64,000 nt of DNA from Thermovibrio guaymasensis (GTDB lineage: Bacteria > Aquificota > Aquificia > Desulfurobacteriales > Desulfurobacteriaceae), in assembly GCF_003633715.1 (NCBI RefSeq), contig NZ_RBIE01000003.1:55964-119963 (forward strand), given 5' to 3'. Numbering within the stretch: the stretch's first letter is position 1; every line of letters begins with the position of its first letter. Below the pieces are notes generated by a model. It was given only the letters and a program-made list of their open reading frames with translations, did not search any database and was not told the origin of the DNA. Shown here in pieces: positions 7,517 to 16,460 of the stretch. A program made the translations under genes and the position numbers.

Positions 7517-9764
7517 GGATGAGTTCTTTGAAGTAGTAGAGGAGATTTCGGGTAAGAGGTTAAACAAAAACCAGAAGAAGGCAATCTCCTATCCTCTAAA
7601 ACCCCTAAAGGTCGTTGCAGGTCCAGGTTCTGGAAAAACTGAAGTTTTAGTTTTGAGAGCTCTCTACTTTATGACGGTTAAAAACCTTCCTCCAAAGTCG
7701 ATTTTCTTAGTTTCATTTACGCGTAAAGCAGCAAATGAGCTCCTATCAAGGATTGTCTCCTACTGTGGGAAGTTAAAGGAGATTAACCGCTCTATTTCCC
7801 TTGAACCTTACGAGCTATACTGCGGAACCCTACACTCCTTGGCAGCAAGGGTTATGGACGAGTTCCAGTACGGGAAGTACGAAAAGTACAGGCTCATAAG
7901 CGATTTTGAGAGACAGCTCTTCATATACAGGGAATTCTCAGAAGAGATAGAAAGGGGAGAGGGCCCCTTCTTTGAGGCCTTTAAAAGAGAGGATGATACT
8001 CCCTTAAGCAGGCTCTCCCTCCTTTCCTTCCTCTTTGACTTCCTCACTCAGAACATGGTTTCAGAAGAGAGTCTTAAAGAGAGCTCCAACGAGGTCTTAG
8101 CTCAAGCGGGAAATCTTTACTCAAAGTACGTAAAAGTTGCAAAGAATAACCGCTTCTTAGACCACTCACTCCTTGAGAGGATGTTCTACAAGTTTTTAAA
8201 GAGTGAGGAGGGGAAGCTCTTTCTAAACGGAGACGGTAGTGATTACTTTCCGGGAATTAAGGCAGTTTTGGTTGATGAGTATCAGGATACAAACCCGATT
8301 GATGAGAAAATCTACTTTAAGCTTGCAGAGGGCAGTAAAAACCTTACGGTTGTCGGTGATGACTACCAGGCCTTATACAGGTTTAGGGGAGCAGTAGTTG
8401 AGTGTTTCATCAATTTTGAGAGAAGGTGTAAAAAAGCTTTATTAAAAAATTCCAAGGAAAACCCTGGAACCGTTAAGCTCCTTGAAAACTACCGTTCAGA
8501 TAAGTCAATAGTCGCATTTATAAACTACTTTATGAAAAAGCACAGGAAGAATAAGGAGTTCTCAGAGACGTGGAAAAAACTCTCAACGGATAAAAAGGTC
8601 CTATGGAACTCAGGAATAGACTCATTCTCTGAGCTAAAAGGGGCAGTATTTGAAGTTAAGGGAAGCAACGAGCTCCTAGCCGACTTTACAGCTAAACTTG
8701 TAAAGTCCTTAAAGGATAGGGGAGTAATTGAGGACTACTCAGACGCCGTTCTCCTCCTTCCCAGCACGAGAGAGAAAGACTATGAGGGCAAGAAAACATT
8801 AGCAGCCCTTATTAGAGAGAAGTTTGAAGAGGAAGGAATAGGCGTTTACAACCCACGCTCAAAGGCCTTTAAGGAGAGGAAAGAGGTTTACACAACCGTT
8901 AGAGCTCTCCTTAGAATCGTTCCCCCTCATACCTCTATGGATAACGAGCTCCTATTAAACCTTAAAGCTGGAAAGGAAGATTCCTCTTTTCCGCAAGACC
9001 TTTTGGAGGAACTAAAGAGAGGTCTTTTAAAGGGGGAACTCTCAATACTTGAAGCCTTTTATAGGCTAATTCCCCCTTTAATAGGAGAATTTAAAAAGCT
9101 AACTGAGATTGAAAAGTTTAACCTTGCAAGGCTGAGTCAGCTCATTTCGGCAGTTGAGAATTTGGCAAGGAAAGAGATTGATAAGTTTGAGGACCTTGAG
9201 GAAAAGTTAAGAGAGCTCTCAGAGGAGCTTTCCCTTGATGTTAAAGAGCCTGAAGGTCTAAGTAGTGAGGAAAGGGAAAGGTGGCTGAGACTTATAACTT
9301 CAAGGCTCTTAAGCTTTGTTGAATTTTACCGCTCCTTCCTTCCCCTTTTAATAGGTGGAGAGGTTGACCAGGAGGAGCTCCCGGGGGTTCCGCCAAGCTA
9401 CTTCCCCCTCATGACAATCCACCAGTCAAAGGGCCTTGAGTTTCCCATAGTCCTCGTTGGGGAAGTTGACGGAGTTTCCTCAGATATGAGGCTCTCAAAG
9501 TTTGAGGACCTGTTTAAAGATTTCCTTCCGTACAGGGTGGAGAACTCCTGGGAAAGGAGTGCGATTGATGCTGTAAAGAAGTTTTTCGTTGCTTACTCAA
9601 GGGCAATTTACGCCCTTGTAATCTTAATCAAAGATAGAATTGATTACGATGAAAAGAGACCTTGGAAGAGCGCAGCCTTCCCAGGATTTGACCACGATGG
9701 AAACTCAAAGTTCAAAAATTTATTCATAAAGAGGCTTGAAAGTGAGGCCGGAAAAGATAGTTGA
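7500..9764 (+). CDS. UvrD/PcrA-type superfamily 1 DNA helicase
   Basis: ATP-dependent 3'-5' DNA helicase of 754 residues. Motifs in order: Walker A AGPGSGKT (40-47), SFTRKAANEL (Ia), VDEYQDTNP (motif II, near 257-265), VVGDDYQALYRFRG (III), ENYRSD (IV), MTIHQSKGLEFP (V) and VAYSRA (VI). This is a complete SF1A helicase without a fused nuclease. TTG start with GGGAGG seven nt ahead. The next gene is a separate Fe-S nuclease overlapping by about 23 nt, giving an AddAB- or Dna2-like helicase-nuclease pair in two polypeptides. Together with DpdA downstream it may act on modified or unmodified DNA. It is unlikely to be the housekeeping UvrD given this setting. Confidence 0.92.
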   Translation: MGFLSKDEFFEVVEEISGKRLNKNQKKAISYPLKPLKVVAGPGSGKTEVLVLRALYFMTVKNLPPKSIFLVSFTRKAANELLSRIVSYCGKLKEINRSISLEPYELYCGTLHSLAARVMDEFQYGKYEKYRLISDFERQLFIYREFSEEIERGEGPFFEAFKREDDTPLSRLSLLSFLFDFLTQNMVSEESLKESSNEVLAQAGNLYSKYVKVAKNNRFLDHSLLERMFYKFLKSEEGKLFLNGDGSDYFPGIKAVLVDEYQDTNPIDEKIYFKLAEGSKNLTVVGDDYQALYRFRGAVVECFINFERRCKKALLKNSKENPGTVKLLENYRSDKSIVAFINYFMKKHRKNKEFSETWKKLSTDKKVLWNSGIDSFSELKGAVFEVKGSNELLADFTAKLVKSLKDRGVIEDYSDAVLLLPSTREKDYEGKKTLAALIREKFEEEGIGVYNPRSKAFKERKEVYTTVRALLRIVPPHTSMDNELLLNLKAGKEDSSFPQDLLEELKRGLLKGELSILEAFYRLIPPLIGEFKKLTEIEKFNLARLSQLISAVENLARKEIDKFEDLEEKLRELSEELSLDVKEPEGLSSEERERWLRLITSRLLSFVEFYRSFLPLLIGGEVDQEELPGVPPSYFPLMTIHQSKGLEFPIVLVGEVDGVSSDMRLSKFEDLFKDFLPYRVENSWERSAIDAVKKFFVAYSRAIYALVILIKDRIDYDEKRPWKSAAFPGFDHDGNSKFKNLFIKRLESEAGKDS

Positions 9765-10632
9765 AGGGCTGGAGAGGTTCAGTAAAAGATTAGGCAAGAA
9801 GTTAACCTTAAATAAGGGAAAAGTAAAGGAGCGTTACACCATTACCGGAGATATTATATCCTACTCCATATGCCCTAGGCAGTACGGCCTTTACCGCTTT
9901 TACGGCTTTTCCCCCTCAAACCCAACTCAGGAATGGTACGGTAGCGTAATCCACAGGTTTTTAAAGAGGGCCCACACAATTTACAGGATTAAAGGAAGGG
10001 TAATTTCCCCAGATGAAGTTGAGGAAATCTTTAGAAAAGTTGAAACCTCAATGGAGGCAGAGGGGATAAGGCCGACTTCTCCAAAGGTTAGGGAGAAGGT
10101 AATTTCAATCTTAAAGGAGTTTTGCCGCCTCTACGGAGAGGAGTTTATCCCGAAAATCGTTGAGGCCGAACTAAGACTCGTTAAGGAGCTCTCTGAGTTT
10201 ATCCTCTATGGGATAGTTGATGCCCTAAAAGAAGAGAATGAAAACTTTGAAATCTGGGATTATAAGGGAATGGACAGGCCAGATCCTTCAACTCCCTACG
10301 GAAAGAGGAAGTTGGATATTTACGAAAAGCAGATGTTCGTTTACGGCTACCTCTTTAAGGAGAAAAACGGGAGTTATCCAAAAAAGGCTGTTCTTTTATT
10401 TATGAACGAGCTTGTTAAGGAAAACGGTAGTCCACTTTACGCGATTGACTTTACAGAGGAAGAAACAATTAAGAAGGTAGAGAGGTTTATTGAGGAGTTC
10501 TCTGAGATAGTAAAAAAAATAGAAAAGTCAAAAGAGAGCGGAAAGTGGGAACTCCCAAAAGAGATTGATAAGAAAACCTGTTCCCAGTGTGACTTTAGGT
10601 TTGACTGTGAAAAGTTTTCCTCTTTGAGATAA
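9742..10632 (+). CDS. Cas4/RecB-like PD-(D/E)XK nuclease with Fe-S cluster cysteines
   Basis: Predicted DNA exonuclease, 296 residues. An early SICPRQY motif carries Cys44, and a C-terminal CSQCDFRFDC carries Cys280, 283 and 289. This is the four-cysteine iron-sulfur arrangement of Cas4, AddB and Dna2. The nuclease core is visible as YGIVDAL (Asp160) then FEIWDYKG (Asp173, Lys175), with a conserved His near 71. I prefer GTG 9742 over TTG 9736 because AGAGG lies 7 nt ahead. It overlaps the helicase gene, so the two are coupled. No Cas1/Cas2 or CRISPR array is in the window, so a CRISPR role is not supported. Confidence 0.88.
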   Translation: MRPEKIVEGLERFSKRLGKKLTLNKGKVKERYTITGDIISYSICPRQYGLYRFYGFSPSNPTQEWYGSVIHRFLKRAHTIYRIKGRVISPDEVEEIFRKVETSMEAEGIRPTSPKVREKVISILKEFCRLYGEEFIPKIVEAELRLVKELSEFILYGIVDALKEENENFEIWDYKGMDRPDPSTPYGKRKLDIYEKQMFVYGYLFKEKNGSYPKKAVLLFMNELVKENGSPLYAIDFTEEETIKKVERFIEEFSEIVKKIEKSKESGKWELPKEIDKKTCSQCDFRFDCEKFSSLR

Positions 10633-10663
10633 TTTCTCCCACACTTTTTGACCGGAGAAGAGC

Positions 10664-11956
10664 TTGAAGTACTTTATGCCCTACTGGGAGGACTGGGTTC
10701 ACAGGGACTTTGACCCGATTAAGGATACCTACGGTAAAGGCGGTTTTAAAAATTCCCTCTTTGCCCATGAGATCTTCAATCCTCCTCCCTACGACGGAAT
10801 ACTCGTTAGCCTCGGAGTTTTTAAGCTAAAGCTAAGGCTCATTAGGGAAAACGGAAGGCCGACAATTAGGGGTTATAAGAACATTAAAAAGTATTTAAAA
10901 CTCCCTTCCTCCTTTCCCCTTTTGGGAGATTGCGGAGCCTTCACTTACGTAAGCAGTAAAGAGCCCCAGATTGAGATTTTTGAAGCAGTTGAAATCTACT
11001 CAAAGCTCGGTTTTGACTACGGAATCTCTGTTGACCACATCTGCAGTGAAGTCATTACGGTTGAAAAGGAGGATGTAGATAAGTTTGATTTTACAGATGC
11101 AAAGCCTGCAAGGGGAGGGAGGGTAAAGCTAACTCTCTCTGAATGGGAGCTTGAGTGGAGAAGGGAATTAAGCCTTAAAAACGCTAAGGAGTTCTTAAAG
11201 GAGAGTTTAGGAGCTCCCTTTACTCCGGTAGGAGCAGCCCAAGGGTACTCTGTTGAAACCTACGTTGACAGCGTTAAAGAGCTCGTAAAGATGGGATACA
11301 GGTATGTAGCAGTAGGCGGTTTAGTTCCAAGGAGCACCGATTTCATATCTTCTCTTCTTGAGGAGCTCTACAGGGAAGTTGACCTATCTGAGGTTAAAGT
11401 TCACCTACTTGGGGTTTTAAGGGAGGAGCTCCTACCTAAAATGGCATCTTTTGGAGTCTACAGCTTTGACAGTGCCTCATACTTTAGGAAGGCTTGGCTA
11501 AAGGCCAAGGAAAACTACCTGGGAGTTGATGGAAACTGGTATGCCTCTATAAGAATTCCAGACTCCTCAAACCCGAGGCTTTCAAAGAGGTTGAAGGGAA
11601 ACTACGAGAACCTTAAGGAAACGGAAGAGAGGATACTGAAGAACTTAAGGAAGTACGATAGGGGGAGTTTAAGGGAAGTGGGAGCTCTAGTTGAGGATAT
11701 AATCTCCTACGATAAACTCTTTTACAGGGGGGAGTTTAAAGAAGATAAGTATGCGGAGCTCTACCTGAAACTCTTAAAGAGCAAAATCTGGAAAGAGTGT
11801 TCCTGCCCTATCTGTAGGGAACTTGGAATAGACGTAGTCATATTCAGAGGTTCAAACCGAAACAAGCGCCGAGGCTTTCATAACACGTATCTCTTTCATA
11901 CAAGTTTAAAGGAGCATGTGAAATCCGAATCCGAATTTGGTATGAATTATATTTAG
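10664..11956 (+). CDS. dpdA: DpdA-like DNA 7-deazaguanine transglycosylase (TGT superfamily)
   Basis: Belongs to the tRNA-guanine transglycosylase superfamily but differs clearly from the cell's own Tgt. The N-terminus (MKYFMPYWEDWV…, LFAHEIF, PPYDGILVSLG) is the pattern of DpdA proteins, which swap guanine in DNA for a preQ0-type base. Catalytic-site equivalents are Asp89 in GDCGAF (Tgt DSGGF) and Asp269 in SFDSAS (Tgt MFDCV nucleophile). A zinc site remains as C379-x-C381-x2-C384-x21-H406. TTG start with GGAG 6 nt ahead. It closes an operon with a helicase, a Cas4-like nuclease and a DUF6884-like protein. DNA rather than RNA as substrate is inferred from family and context. Confidence 0.82.
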   Translation: MKYFMPYWEDWVHRDFDPIKDTYGKGGFKNSLFAHEIFNPPPYDGILVSLGVFKLKLRLIRENGRPTIRGYKNIKKYLKLPSSFPLLGDCGAFTYVSSKEPQIEIFEAVEIYSKLGFDYGISVDHICSEVITVEKEDVDKFDFTDAKPARGGRVKLTLSEWELEWRRELSLKNAKEFLKESLGAPFTPVGAAQGYSVETYVDSVKELVKMGYRYVAVGGLVPRSTDFISSLLEELYREVDLSEVKVHLLGVLREELLPKMASFGVYSFDSASYFRKAWLKAKENYLGVDGNWYASIRIPDSSNPRLSKRLKGNYENLKETEERILKNLRKYDRGSLREVGALVEDIISYDKLFYRGEFKEDKYAELYLKLLKSKIWKECSCPICRELGIDVVIFRGSNRNKRRGFHNTYLFHTSLKEHVKSESEFGMNYI

Positions 11957-11997
11957 ACATTATATTTTATCTTTTTGATCGCTAAAAGGAGGAAACC

Positions 11998-14475
11998 TTG
12001 AAAAGGTTTTCTAAAGTTTTGAGATTAGGCAAAGTTAAAATAAGCCACTTTTTCTTAATAACTCATTTAGTATTGATAGTATCACTGCTGTTCATAACAT
12101 ACGAATTAAACAAGTTCATTATATCACAGGAAATGGAAAAACTCTCCTTTCAGACATCTCAGGCTATTGCCGAACAAATTGTTTATGATCTTAAAAACTT
12201 CTCTATGTCTGATGATAAACTGAAAGATTATTTATCTCAATTAAAAGACAGATTTAAAAGGAGAGGCTTAAAAATCAGACTTATTCAAAATAAAATAGTG
12301 CATAAAAAAGAGAAAATAGGTAATAAGATAATTCTTGTTTATCCAATCCAAATGAAAAACTTTTCAGGAAGTATAGAAATAGAGCAGGATATTTCTTACT
12401 ACATCAAAGAAATAAATAAGAAAATTACTTTAGCAGCTCTATTTTCCCTATTTCCTGGACTAATCGTCTTCTTACTTTCCGAACTTTCAGATAAAGAGTT
12501 AACAAAATCCATAAAATCCATATCTAGGAAGATAGAAAACATCAATAGTTTAGATGATTTATCAAAACTTGAAAAAGAGTTACTTGAATTACCATTTGAG
12601 GAATTCGTAAAAATTCAAGAAAACATAAATAAGTTAATCGACAGAATCAAAAAGATTGCTGTTGATAAGAATATCTTAGAGTTTGAAACTAAAATCCTAG
12701 AAAAGTTCATGCTGACCTCTGATTCGATAAATGATTGGCGTTCTTTTCTAAGAGATATATTACAGCAGCTCAATGAAATTATTGATTATACTTATTTCTT
12801 CTCAATATTTAAGGAGGGAGAATCGAAATTTACAGCTACTATCTTTTGGAACTGTAAAAACTATAAAAAATTTACTCATCTAGTCGAAAACTACATTATC
12901 AAAGTTTTAAAAGAAAAAGGACTTTACGATGAAAATTTCTTGATAGACTTTGAACATATTCCTGTAGGAAAGGAAAAAATTTGTTCAAATCTTAAAGAAC
13001 TTCTTGAATCCAAAGAGATAATCAATATTGCAAAAGCCTTAATAGTAGACCAACCTTTAGTTGGTGGAGTAGTAGGTCTAGGAGTTCACATAACAGAAAC
13101 TGAAAACAGCACAAAGGCGTTAGCAATAGAAAGTATCCTTTCTATTTTGCTCAACTATGTAGGTTCTATAAAAGCCATAAGTAAGTACACTAAAGAACTA
13201 GAGTATTACGCTACGAGAGATCCTCTTACTGGACTCTACAATCAAAGGCTCTTCTGGGAGCTCTTAGATTACGAAGTAAACAGAGCAAGGAGGTACAACT
13301 ATCCATTCTCAGTCTTAGTTATTGACCTTGATAATTTTAAAGTAGTAAACGATACCTACGGACATCACTTTGGGGACGAGTTTTTAGTTGAAATTGCAAG
13401 AATAATACAAAACACCTTAAGGAAGGGAGATGTTATTGCTAGGTACGGAGGAGACGAATTCGCAATTATCCTTCCCCTAGCAGACATAGAGCAGGCTTTA
13501 TCCATTGCTACAAGAATCATAGAGAACTTAAATAAATTTTCTATACGAGCTCCTGATGGAAAAAAGATAAAAGCTACAGCATCCATAGGAATTGCTACGT
13601 TTCCTTACCATGGAAAGACTGCCAAAGAACTTTTCACCGTTGCTGACAGTATGATGTACAAGGCGAAAGAGGAAGGAAAGGGAAAAGTAGCCGTTCCTTC
13701 TCAGGAAGATATAGCAGAACTTCTTCAAAGTGCTGCGGATAAAAGTTTTATCATCTTAGATGCTGTTGAAAATAAGAAAGTAATACCTTATTACCAACCT
13801 ATTAAAAACTTGAAAACAGGAAAGATTGAAGCTTTCGAAGTTTTAATGAGAATTGAGCACGAAGGGAAGATACTTACTGCAGATAAGTTTATCGAGACTG
13901 CAGAAAATTTAGGATTAGTTTATAAGTTGGATCTTATTCTGCTTGAAAAAGTTATGGAAACAATAGTTCAAAAATTTAAAGATAAGTTTAAATGTAAACT
14001 ATTTTTCAATTTATCACCTAAAAGTTTGATAATTTCGGACTTTATACAAAAAATCGACAGTATCATTGGTTCTAATATTAATCCTAATCAAGTAGTATTT
14101 GAGATAACAGAGAGGGAAACAGTTAGAAACATAAAACTCTTGGAGAAATTTACACTTAACCTAAAAGAAAAGGGTTATCAATTTGCTATAGATGACTTTG
14201 GAGCCGGATTTGCTTCTTTCCAGTACGTTAAATTTCTTCCTATTGACTACGTTAAAATCGATGGAGAATTTATTCGCTCCTTGCCAAGCAGCAGGATGGA
14301 CAAAGCATTTGTAATGAGTTTGATTACCCTTGCTAAAGCTTTAAATATAAAAACAATAGCAGAGTTTATAGAGAATGAGGAAATAGAACAAACCGTTAAA
14401 GAACTTGGCGTTGATTGCGGGCAAGGATTTTACCTAGGAAAACCCACTTCAGACATTTCAAACTTTTTGGAATAG
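11998..14475 (+). CDS. membrane-bound GGDEF-EAL cyclic-di-GMP enzyme
   Basis: 825 residues. Two N-terminal membrane helices (about 15-35 and 147-165) flank a periplasmic segment of about 110 residues. A coiled linker and a GAF-like cytosolic region follow, then GGDEF (RYGGDEF at 482-488) with an intact I-site RKGD, then EAL. The EAL motif reads EVL, but the other catalytic residues are kept: FNLSPKSL, EIT, DDFGAG, KID, GQGF. It could therefore both make and degrade c-di-GMP. TTG start follows a strong AAAAGGAGG. The gene is visibly more AT-rich than those upstream. It heads a chemosensory-type cluster and may set adhesion or surface-glycan output in the following island. Confidence 0.92.
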   Translation: MKRFSKVLRLGKVKISHFFLITHLVLIVSLLFITYELNKFIISQEMEKLSFQTSQAIAEQIVYDLKNFSMSDDKLKDYLSQLKDRFKRRGLKIRLIQNKIVHKKEKIGNKIILVYPIQMKNFSGSIEIEQDISYYIKEINKKITLAALFSLFPGLIVFLLSELSDKELTKSIKSISRKIENINSLDDLSKLEKELLELPFEEFVKIQENINKLIDRIKKIAVDKNILEFETKILEKFMLTSDSINDWRSFLRDILQQLNEIIDYTYFFSIFKEGESKFTATIFWNCKNYKKFTHLVENYIIKVLKEKGLYDENFLIDFEHIPVGKEKICSNLKELLESKEIINIAKALIVDQPLVGGVVGLGVHITETENSTKALAIESILSILLNYVGSIKAISKYTKELEYYATRDPLTGLYNQRLFWELLDYEVNRARRYNYPFSVLVIDLDNFKVVNDTYGHHFGDEFLVEIARIIQNTLRKGDVIARYGGDEFAIILPLADIEQALSIATRIIENLNKFSIRAPDGKKIKATASIGIATFPYHGKTAKELFTVADSMMYKAKEEGKGKVAVPSQEDIAELLQSAADKSFIILDAVENKKVIPYYQPIKNLKTGKIEAFEVLMRIEHEGKILTADKFIETAENLGLVYKLDLILLEKVMETIVQKFKDKFKCKLFFNLSPKSLIISDFIQKIDSIIGSNINPNQVVFEITERETVRNIKLLEKFTLNLKEKGYQFAIDDFGAGFASFQYVKFLPIDYVKIDGEFIRSLPSSRMDKAFVMSLITLAKALNIKTIAEFIENEEIEQTVKELGVDCGQGFYLGKPTSDISNFLE

Positions 14476-14601
14476 TTAAGTCATGGCTATTTGCTTGTTG
14501 GTTTGAAAAATCTATATTAATAGACAGCCGCCATCAACCTATAGATTAGACAACGCTTTCTATGGAAACCTTTATAAGGCGAACCCTTTTAGGAGGTTTC
14601 T

Positions 14602-16437
14602 ATGGGATTCTCTAAGTTCAAAGAGGAAGGTAACGTTTTGGAAAAAAGGGAAGAAAAAGAAAGAGATTCTTTCTCAACAACGGCAACTACCTCTCTCGAA
14701 GAACTTTCAAAGAAATTTTTTCAAATTAGTGAAGACGGAATGGCAGCAATTGAGGAACTCAAAAGCACAATGGAGCAAATAGCCGCAGCTGCCGATGAAA
14801 GTGCAGGAGCTGCCGAAGAAACCCTAGCGACCGTAAAAGAAGTAAACAACAAAGCCCACTTGCTTACATCCGAGGGAGAGTACGTAAGGAACGTAGTTCT
14901 GGACCTCCAGAAAACCCTTAAAGCCTCATCAGAAAGGCTCGAAGAAAGCGTTAACGGAATGCAGGACTTTTCCCGTTCAGCCGATAAAATAGCCCAAAAG
15001 AGTAGAGAGATCCTTGAAGCAAGCGAAAACATATCATCTGCAGTTGAATTAATAACTAACCTTTCAAATAAAACCTCCCTCTTTGCGTTAAACGCAGCAA
15101 TAGAAGCTGCACGAGCAGAGGATAAAGGAAGAAGTTTTACTGTCGTTGCATCTGAAATTAGACATATAGCTGGAAAATCTAGTAGTTATGCCGAAGGAGT
15201 AAGGGGAAACGTAAAAGAGGTTCAGAACCTCATTGGCACACTTCAGAAAGAAATTGAAAGTGTAACAAAAGAGATAGAAGATACAGCTATTATTGCAAAA
15301 AATGCTTCCTCAAAAGGATTGAATTTAATAAATCACTTTGTAGAAATAGCAGAAATTGTAAAAGAATCTTTAAATAGGATAAAAGAAGTTAACAAAGAGG
15401 CTGATTTCCTCCTTAGAGGAACAGAGACTATATCAGCAGCAGCAGAGGAGAGTGCAAGTGCAATTAATGAGGTAACAAGTACCATATCTCAACAAGTAAA
15501 TGCCTTTAAACAGGTAGAAAAAGCTGCTTTACTCCTTACAAATACGGTAAAGGAAGGAAATTTAGAGAGAAAAGAATTATTGTCTTCTATTGAGGAAGTT
15601 AGAAATTCTATTTATTCCCTTGAAAACTCAACAGAACAAATAGTTGAAGCTCTTTCCCAAATTGAACAGGCCGCTGAGATTTCTGCGGATGATGCCTCAA
15701 AAAACTTGAAAGTAGCTGAAAACGGCGAAAACCTTATGTTTGAAGTGAATACCTTCTTAGAAGACTTGGTAAAAGGCTTAAGGATGAGCAAGGAAAACTT
15801 TCAGTCTATTATGGAGTCAATCTCTAGAATTGAGGAAAAAGTAAGAGAAATTTCTGATCTTCTACTTAGACGAAAGAGTGATATCAACTCGATAAGATTA
15901 AAAGTTAAAACAATTCAGAAGCTGTGCAGAAGGATAGAGAATACCATTATTCAAATAACAAATCTTGCTGTAAGTGGACTTATTGAAGCTGCGCGGATAG
16001 GAGAACTGGGAGATGGTTTTAACGATGTGAGCAACGATATTAGGGACCTTGCTGTTAATGCAGAAGAACAGCTTGACAGGGCAGAGAACACAATAGAAGT
16101 TTTAATGGAAAAAATCGAATCTATATTATCCGACATTGATAATTTGATACTTTCCCTCGACAGAGAGAGAGATAAACTTCAGAATCTTAAATTTGAACTT
16201 AAAGAAAGTGAGGAAGAAATAGAGAAAAGCTTTAACGTCGCAAATGGGCTTTTAGAATCTGCAGAGACTCTTAAAAAAATGGTTGAGCAATCCAAAATTG
16301 CTGCCCAACAGATAGAGGAAGCAGCTTCTATTTCCCTGAAAAATGTAACAGAATCTAAAGAGGCTGCAGATCTGATATTAAAAAACACAAAGCAGATGGA
16401 AGAGATAGCAAATAGATTGGCTAAGTTAGCCTCTTAA
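14602..16437 (+). CDS. soluble methyl-accepting chemotaxis-like protein with two signalling hairpins
   Basis: 611-residue, almost entirely helical coiled-coil protein without membrane segment or recognisable ligand domain. A canonical MCP tip is at about 152-195 (SLFALNAAIEAARAEDKGR and TVVASEIRHIA). A second, diverged tip is at about 445-490 (NLAVSGLIEAARIGELGDGF, NDIRDLAVNAEEQ). Methylation-type AAADESAGAAEE and AAAEESASAINE stretches occur around the first tip. It should bind CheW-type adaptors through the first tip; the second may be degenerate. AGGAGG precedes the ATG. It lies 23 nt before the triple-CheW gene and near CheR and CheB, so it is likely their substrate. Confidence 0.88.
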   Translation: MGFSKFKEEGNVLEKREEKERDSFSTTATTSLEELSKKFFQISEDGMAAIEELKSTMEQIAAAADESAGAAEETLATVKEVNNKAHLLTSEGEYVRNVVLDLQKTLKASSERLEESVNGMQDFSRSADKIAQKSREILEASENISSAVELITNLSNKTSLFALNAAIEAARAEDKGRSFTVVASEIRHIAGKSSSYAEGVRGNVKEVQNLIGTLQKEIESVTKEIEDTAIIAKNASSKGLNLINHFVEIAEIVKESLNRIKEVNKEADFLLRGTETISAAAEESASAINEVTSTISQQVNAFKQVEKAALLLTNTVKEGNLERKELLSSIEEVRNSIYSLENSTEQIVEALSQIEQAAEISADDASKNLKVAENGENLMFEVNTFLEDLVKGLRMSKENFQSIMESISRIEEKVREISDLLLRRKSDINSIRLKVKTIQKLCRRIENTIIQITNLAVSGLIEAARIGELGDGFNDVSNDIRDLAVNAEEQLDRAENTIEVLMEKIESILSDIDNLILSLDRERDKLQNLKFELKESEEEIEKSFNVANGLLESAETLKKMVEQSKIAAQQIEEAASISLKNVTESKEAADLILKNTKQMEEIANRLAKLAS

Positions 16438-16460
16438 ACCCTAATTTATCTGGGTGAAAG

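Noticed and set aside
9742..10632. CRISPR-associated Cas4
   Set aside because: The fold and cysteines fit, but there is no Cas1, Cas2, effector or repeat array in the window; the helicase partner points to an AddAB/Dna2-like pair.
10664..11956. Second tRNA queuosine/archaeosine transglycosylase
   Set aside because: The N-terminus and helicase/nuclease neighbours fit DpdA rather than Tgt or ArcTGT, and a normal tgt is present elsewhere in the window.
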